This document shows positions 52,904-56,628 of a stretch of 56,628 nucleotides of DNA, piece by piece. The DNA comes from CAYPXJ01 sp964414595 (GTDB taxonomy: Bacteria > Pseudomonadota > Alphaproteobacteria > Rickettsiales > CAIJLX01). Under the pieces are notes generated by a model. The model searched no databases. It saw nothing but the letters and a program-made list of their open reading frames with translations, and was not told the DNA's origin. Each line of letters starts with the position of its first letter. The first letter of the stretch is position 1. The stretch is from contig CAYPXJ010000007.1 of NCBI GenBank assembly GCA_964414595.1, positions 1-56,628 of the forward strand, in the 5' to 3' direction. The translations under genes were made by a program, and so were the position numbers.

Positions 52904-53563
52904 ATGAAAAATATTCTTTGGCCGCAAAGCGCAACGGAAGCCATCGCGCTGCAAAAAAATTTGCGCCAGCGTGTGCGCGTGGAAGATGATTTTTCGTCAC
53001 TCGAAATTATTGCGGGCATTGATGTAAGTTACGACATCAAAAGCAATATGAGTTTTGCATTCGTGGTGTTGATGCGCCTGGAGGAACTTAAACCGTTTGC
53101 GCAGGTGATGGCGACATTGCCAACGCCGTTTCCCTATATTCCCGGGCTGCTTTCGTTTCGTGAGATACCGGTGATACTTGAGGCGATGCAAAAACTTCCC
53201 ACGCAGCCGGATATGCTGATGGTGGATGGGCAGGGCATCGCGCATCCGCGCCGGTTGGGTATCGCCGCGCATCTGGGTGTCCTTGTGGATATGCCGGCGA
53301 TCGGTGTGGCAAAATCGCTTTTGACGGGCGTGTATCAGGAGCCTGGCACGGCAAAAGGCGATCACACATGGCTGATGGCAGGTGAGGAAAAAATAGGCAC
53401 CGTGCTGCGCAGTAAAGAACGGACAAAGCCGCTCTTTATTTCGCCGGGGCATCGCGTGAGCCATGCAAGCGCTTTAGAAATAACGCTGCGTTGTTTAACG
53501 AAATACCGCTTGCCCGAACCAACGCGCATTGCCGATAAATTATCGAAAATAAAATCGGTTTGA
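52904..53563 (+). CDS. nfi: Endonuclease V (deoxyinosine 3'-endonuclease)
   Basis: A DNA-repair nuclease that nicks next to deoxyinosine. The ATG at 52904 gives 219 residues, the E. coli Nfi size; the longer open frame from 52799 would run through the csp terminator. Catalytic motifs are IIAGIDVSYD (Asp), FREIPVILEA (Glu), MVDGQGIAHPRRLGIAAHLG (Asp) and ISPGHRVS (His). Confidence 0.93.
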   Translation: MKNILWPQSATEAIALQKNLRQRVRVEDDFSSLEIIAGIDVSYDIKSNMSFAFVVLMRLEELKPFAQVMATLPTPFPYIPGLLSFREIPVILEAMQKLPTQPDMLMVDGQGIAHPRRLGIAAHLGVLVDMPAIGVAKSLLTGVYQEPGTAKGDHTWLMAGEEKIGTVLRSKERTKPLFISPGHRVSHASALEITLRCLTKYRLPEPTRIADKLSKIKSV

Positions 53564-53568
53564 TAAAA

Positions 53569-53599
53569 AAACAGGAGCGGACATGGTCCGCTCCTGTTT
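53569..53599. terminator. Bidirectional terminator between nfi and the CsbD-like gene
   Basis: aaacaggagcgga (53569-53581) pairs perfectly with tccgctcctgttt (53587-53599). The T-run is longer on the minus side, so it mainly ends the CsbD-like transcript. Confidence 0.85.
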
Positions 53600-53630
53600 A
53601 AGATGTCGCAGGATACGACGGGGGAAACGC

Positions 53631-53858
53631 TTAGAGCGTATCGTCGTTTTCCTCGCGCATCTTTTCGTCGTCTTTATCTTCACGTAAACGACCGCCGCCC
53701 GGCTCACCGAGTTTCGGCGCCTTGCCTTTTTCCATACGACCTTCGTTACGAAGGTCGCGGCCTTCACGCGCCATCTGTGCGTCGTCGATGGATTCGCCAA
53801 GCTCTTCTTTCGTATAGCCGGCTGCTTCTTTGATCGAACCTTTAATTGTATGTGTCAT
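53631..53858 (-). CDS. CsbD-like small stress protein, 75 aa
   Basis: ATG 53858 has a strong aggagg site; a longer frame to 53891 is not supported. The sequence MTHTIKGSIKEAAGYTKEELGESIDDAQMAREG resembles CsbD (KGxxKExxGxxK), a general stress protein of unknown mechanism. The C-terminal half is highly charged and Gly-rich and probably unfolded (KLGEPGGGRLREDKDDEKM). Confidence 0.65.
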   Translation of the reverse strand: MTHTIKGSIKEAAGYTKEELGESIDDAQMAREGRDLRNEGRMEKGKAPKLGEPGGGRLREDKDDEKMREENDDTL

Positions 53859-54018
53859 AAAGCCTCCTAGGTTAGGTTCCACATGGAACACTAAAACTAT
53901 GGGCGCAGCGCCATTAAAACGCGATAAGCGATGCGCCCTAAACGCATAAAAAATCCGTTATTCATTCAACACATGGTTTTTTTATATCGAACACGCGATG
54001 ATGAAATTGGAGGTAGTT

Positions 54019-54177
54019 ATGCCAACATCAACCATTCTGCTTATTCTTGTTGTCATCTTATTGCTGGGTGCATTGCCACGCTGGCCCTATAGCCGTAACT
54101 GGGGTTATTACCCAAGCGGTGGACTGAGCATCGTTCTTATCGTGTTGCTGATATTGCTTTTTGCAGGCCGAATATAA
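54019..54177 (+). CDS. DUF3309-family small membrane protein, 52 aa
   Basis: MPTSTILLILVVILLLGALPRWPYSRNWGYYPSGGLSIVLIVLLILLFAGRI: two short hydrophobic helices joined by an aromatic WPYSRNWGYYPSGG loop, the DUF3309 pattern. A ggaggt site lies upstream. These proteins are common in alpha- and betaproteobacteria and often sit near stress genes such as csbD; function unknown. A strong terminator follows. Confidence 0.85.
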   Translation: MPTSTILLILVVILLLGALPRWPYSRNWGYYPSGGLSIVLIVLLILLFAGRI

Positions 54178-54200
54178 AGGAGGCGCGCAGCGCGTGAGAG

Positions 54201-54248
54201 AAACTCCTAAGTGATCGCCCTTGAAAGGCATCACTTGGGAGTTTTTTT
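54201..54248 (+). terminator. Rho-independent terminator after the DUF3309 gene
   Basis: A 15-bp stem with one mismatch (54201-54215 with 54230-54244) and loop cgcccttgaaaggc ends in a T-run at 54242-54248. Confidence 0.9.
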
Positions 54249-54380
54249 ATAACCACGGCAAAATTCGGCCAAAGCCCCCGTTGCGCTTTTTCCACATATT
54301 GATTGAAAATTTCAACCACTCGGTTATGAAACAGCGCATATCGCGATTTAATAGCGCATAGGCTTTGCCTATTGCGCGAT

Positions 54381-54473
<93 letters not shown>

Positions 54474-54611
54474 GCTTGCGCCAGCGAAGCGGGCTACAGC
54501 GGGATGGCAACAGCTCAGTTTGAACCTTCGCCGAAAGGCGATAGGGTTCGACAAAAAGCTTAACGAATGAAATGAGTTTAGCGTTTGCAACGCAGGCCGC
54601 AGGCTGAGTAC

Positions 54612-54632
54612 ATCCCTCTCTGTCCGCCATCC
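54612..54632 (+). repeat. 21-bp direct repeat, copy 2 (att-like)
   Basis: Identical to 54453-54473, 159 bp downstream. It suggests an integration event into tRNA-Ser that restored the tRNA and left a copy behind. Confidence 0.8.
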
Positions 54633-54808
54633 CTAGATGCCAGAAAAAGCCTGAGATTTTATAGTGGTTGGCAGTGTAATCAGCAGGTTAGTAATAATGT
54701 AATCCTGCTGAAATATGAGTAACTTACATAAATTGGGATTTTGTACGAAGCACACGGATATCTCCAGAGAAAAGTTTTAACGTTATGCTCCAGCGAGAGG
54801 TAAGTAAA

Positions 54809-54822
54809 GCTAACTATAGTAT
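54809..54822 (+). promoter_or_regulatory. Operator-like box upstream of the controller gene
   Basis: gctaactatagtat, with the palindrome actatagt inside. The identical 14 bp occurs on the opposite strand before the methyltransferase gene. It includes TATAGT as a possible -10, but no -35 is seen, fitting an activator-dependent promoter. Confidence 0.6.
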
Positions 54823-54832
54823 GTAGATCTAT

Positions 54833-54860
54833 GGTCATCATTTGATATTTTACGATGACC
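54833..54860. promoter_or_regulatory. Inverted repeat directly before the controller ATG
   Basis: ggtcatc (54833-54839) and gatgacc (54854-54860) form an inverted repeat with a 14-bp spacer ending 1 bp before the ATG at 54862. It may be an operator or an mRNA hairpin. Confidence 0.5.
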
Positions 54861-54861
54861 T

Positions 54862-55101
54862 ATGAAATCTAAGAATGACAAAAGCATACTTAAGATGCTT
54901 GGGCTACGAATAAGAGATTTTCGCCTAAAGAAATCTATTTCTCAGGAAGAGTTGGCTGCAATCGCTGATGTGCATCGTACCTATATTGGAATGGTAGAGC
55001 GAGGTGAAAAGAACATTACGATACTAACATTAGTAAGGCTTTCATTAGCCCTTGATGTCGACTTGATTGAAATATTAAGAGGCATAAAAGATGGCAAGTA
55101 A
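54862..55101 (+). CDS. XRE-family HTH regulator, controller (C) protein-like
   Basis: A 79-residue helix-turn-helix protein, LGLRIRDFRLKKSISQEELAAIADVHRTYIGMVERGEKNITILTLVRLSLAL, the size and fold of restriction-modification controller proteins that act as dimers on C-boxes. It overlaps the endonuclease gene by 11 nt, the typical C-R arrangement. No Shine-Dalgarno is visible. AT-rich, unlike the bulk of the window. Confidence 0.88.
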   Translation: MKSKNDKSILKMLGLRIRDFRLKKSISQEELAAIADVHRTYIGMVERGEKNITILTLVRLSLALDVDLIEILRGIKDGK

Positions 55102-55693
55102 GCATAATAGAATGAGACGTAAATGGCAGGATTATGGTGGCAATAATGCTACTATTGCTGAAGGTGCCTTCTACGATTGTTTTTTAAAAGTTTTTAAGGA
55201 CACCGAATACTCAATTATTCCAAAGCCTAAAGACTTTCAAAATATATATGTAACCGTTCCATTATCAGATAGTACTATTAGCGAAATCTATAATCCAAAA
55301 GATCCTGTTACTAGACATGGTGTTCTTCCCGATTATGCAATAAAAAATAATAAAACAGGAAAGACCATTTATGTCGAGGTCAAGAGACAGGATGGGTGGG
55401 TGGAAAATAAAAAACGCTCAGATGGGCGAGGTAATGCGCACGAGAGATCGTGCAAATTTTTTACCCCAGGACTATTGAATATACTCAGACAAAAAAGCTT
55501 GATTAAAGAACCCGCCCTTCCATTTTGGACAGTTTTTTTAGGTGATATAAGCAGAGACCCATGTAGAGTTAGGGAGGTAACTTTTTGGTATGCGCAATAT
55601 ACTGACCATTTTTTCTTTTGGAGAAAAGCCCCTGACCCGGACTTACTTTTCAAACACTACGATGAATGCGTTGCACCATTATTAGAAACGTGA
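55091..55693 (+). CDS. Type II restriction endonuclease, MunI/EcoRI-like
   Basis: A 200-residue nuclease with the PD-(D/E)XK site: PDY then 14 residues then EVKRQDGW (PD near 98, E-V-K near 113-115). The size and PD-X14-EXK spacing resemble MunI (202 residues, CAATTG), so I predict a related specificity. The methyltransferase next door is MT-A70-like, as M.MunI is. It overlaps the HTH gene and is convergent with the methyltransferase gene, 5 bp between stops. Confidence 0.8.
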   Translation: MASKHNRMRRKWQDYGGNNATIAEGAFYDCFLKVFKDTEYSIIPKPKDFQNIYVTVPLSDSTISEIYNPKDPVTRHGVLPDYAIKNNKTGKTIYVEVKRQDGWVENKKRSDGRGNAHERSCKFFTPGLLNILRQKSLIKEPALPFWTVFLGDISRDPCRVREVTFWYAQYTDHFFFWRKAPDPDLLFKHYDECVAPLLET

Positions 55694-55698
55694 GCTCA

Positions 55699-56427
55699 TT
55701 ACTCGAGTTCCTCTCGCACATCCAATCCCCAAACATCCCAACCTTGTGGCTTGCACCTTGCAAACAACTCAATTCTTCTTTGCTCAGGAAACATTCTCTG
55801 AATTGCATCCCTTATTTCTTGAGGCTTAACACTGTGGTCACCTCTAGGAGAGCGTACTAGTTGTTTCTCATTTCTTGCGCCTCTTGGAGAAGGAATTCGT
55901 CCACGCTTAAATACTAGGCACATCTCGCAATAGGACATGGTATATTTGCCTGGGTTATGAGCCATCTTGTCCCATATAAAAGCAACCGTTTTGTATTCAA
56001 ATCCCCAATGTTGACCTAGTTCTATTCCCTGAGCGAGATGCGGGTTAGTAACCCACATGAATAACAGACAATCATCTTTTGCTATTTCAAGCAGCGGGAT
56101 TTTTTTTAATTGTTCAATTTTTAGAGTCGGATATTTAAAATTTGCAGAGCTGATAAATATGTTTTTATCCCAGTCCATCTTCTCAGCTTTTGCGCTGGAC
56201 TTATCAAACTGCAATTTTCCTCCGTAATCCCATGGTGGATCGGCATATATAATATCGTATTTTTCTTCTGGTAGATCAGGATATAAATCCGGCAGATCGT
56301 TACGCTTTGTTCTACGCTTTTGCTCTGCATTATAGATTCGATAGCCAGTCAGCCGCCTAGCAGGATTGGTTGTCTCAAGCGGGCGATGCGTTTCTTCAAA
56401 AAGGTCTAGTAAGGCTGTTTTGTTCAT
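55699..56427 (-). CDS. MT-A70-family adenine DNA methyltransferase
   Basis: A 242-residue m6A methyltransferase. The catalytic DPPW is in YDIIYADPPWDYGGKL near residue 63, and LLFMWVTNPHLAQGIEL with FEYKTVAFIWDKM are typical MT-A70 segments. HSVKPQEIRDAI is the conserved SAM-site segment near the C-terminus. It protects host DNA from the adjacent endonuclease. The promoter lies close upstream and overlaps the operator-like box. Confidence 0.9.
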   Translation of the reverse strand: MNKTALLDLFEETHRPLETTNPARRLTGYRIYNAEQKRRTKRNDLPDLYPDLPEEKYDIIYADPPWDYGGKLQFDKSSAKAEKMDWDKNIFISSANFKYPTLKIEQLKKIPLLEIAKDDCLLFMWVTNPHLAQGIELGQHWGFEYKTVAFIWDKMAHNPGKYTMSYCEMCLVFKRGRIPSPRGARNEKQLVRSPRGDHSVKPQEIRDAIQRMFPEQRRIELFARCKPQGWDVWGLDVREELE

Positions 56428-56442
56428 GTTTTATCGCTGTGA

Positions 56443-56456
56443 ATACTATAGTTAGC
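56443..56456 (-). promoter_or_regulatory. Operator-like box upstream of the methyltransferase gene
   Basis: The same 14 bp as 54809-54822 on the minus strand, 16 bp before the ATG at 56427 and overlapping the -10 of its promoter, so binding of the controller protein here would repress. Confidence 0.6.
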
Positions 56457-56473
56457 ATCCGCCTTTTTATCAA
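56445..56473 (-). promoter_or_regulatory. Promoter of the methyltransferase gene
   Basis: On the minus strand TTGATA (56473-56468), 17-bp spacer, TATAGT (56450-56445); predicted start near 56438, so the leader is only about 11 nt. The rest of the window to 56628 is AT-rich, with no gene I can support. Confidence 0.6.
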
Positions 56474-56628
56474 GCAAGCATTTTTTAGGTCTCTTCTGGC
56501 TACTTTAAGCTCTTGCGAGAGAGACTTTCAGATTTTAAAGTATACAGCGCCGCCATTTTTTTCCATGTTTTTAGGTGTTTTCTGGAGCAAAATATACATT
56601 GCCATCCTTTTTGCGCGGTGTGCATGGC

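Overview
This 56.6 kb window reads as chromosomal DNA of an alphaproteobacterium of moderate GC. Supporting signs are a HisZ-type histidine regulatory subunit, the rpsF-rpsR-rplI-dnaB-alr gene order, zapA next to 5-formyltetrahydrofolate cyclo-ligase with a 6S-like RNA between them, an amgK/murU peptidoglycan-recycling pair, DUF465 and DUF4164 small proteins, and several perfect TTAA-N7-TTAA motifs, the binding site of the alphaproteobacterial cell-cycle regulator CtrA. Genus cannot be settled from sequence alone. Four runs of N (11495-11504, 19198-19297, 26439-26448, 41867-41876) show a scaffolded draft assembly; three of them break the apparent reading frame of real genes (tpsA, rpsR and an unnamed gene).

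Layout. 1-12.4 kb: a DUF465 protein, a class A penicillin-binding protein, unknown proteins, an alpha/beta hydrolase, a coiled-coil protein with zapA, a lipoprotein, 6S RNA, fthC, a YmdB-type phosphodiesterase, an EamA transporter, then a minus-strand operon of three unrecognised proteins, one with a Tat-like signal. 12.5-25.7 kb: yebC, tRNA-Leu(CAA), and a two-partner secretion locus with its TpsB pore and a repeat-rich TpsA exoprotein of about 2,450 residues; then an AT-rich two-gene insert with a Clp-fold serine protease, and an LpxR-like lipid A deacylase. 25.8-33.6 kb: ribosomal genes, dnaB, a gene under a textbook PhoB promoter, alr, amgK and murU. 33.6-46.4 kb: small unknowns, greA, dapE, an MFS transporter, a GT39-like glycosyltransferase, tRNA-Lys(TTT) and an RND efflux operon. 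46.4-54.2 kb: hisZ, dps, an Nfu scaffold, a divergent lysine-2,3-aminomutase-like radical SAM enzyme paired with an aminotransferase, a cold-shock gene with a long leader, endonuclease V and two small stress-type proteins. 54.4-56.6 kb: tRNA-Ser(CGA), whose 3' end is duplicated 159 bp downstream, then an AT-rich restriction-modification system (controller-like HTH, MunI/EcoRI-like endonuclease, MT-A70 methyltransferase).

The strongest unexplained signals are: (1) a family of six intergenic imperfect palindromes, all 118-122 bp, with a shared core (cacgtac, 6-7 nt loop, gtacgct), most starting within 0-2 nt of a stop codon, plus a seventh core-less relative; (2) five perfect CtrA-type sites upstream of genes that are mostly of unknown function; (3) a perfect Pho box in front of an unknown protein inserted between dnaB and alr; (4) a shared 14-bp operator-like box in front of the controller and methyltransferase genes of the restriction-modification island.
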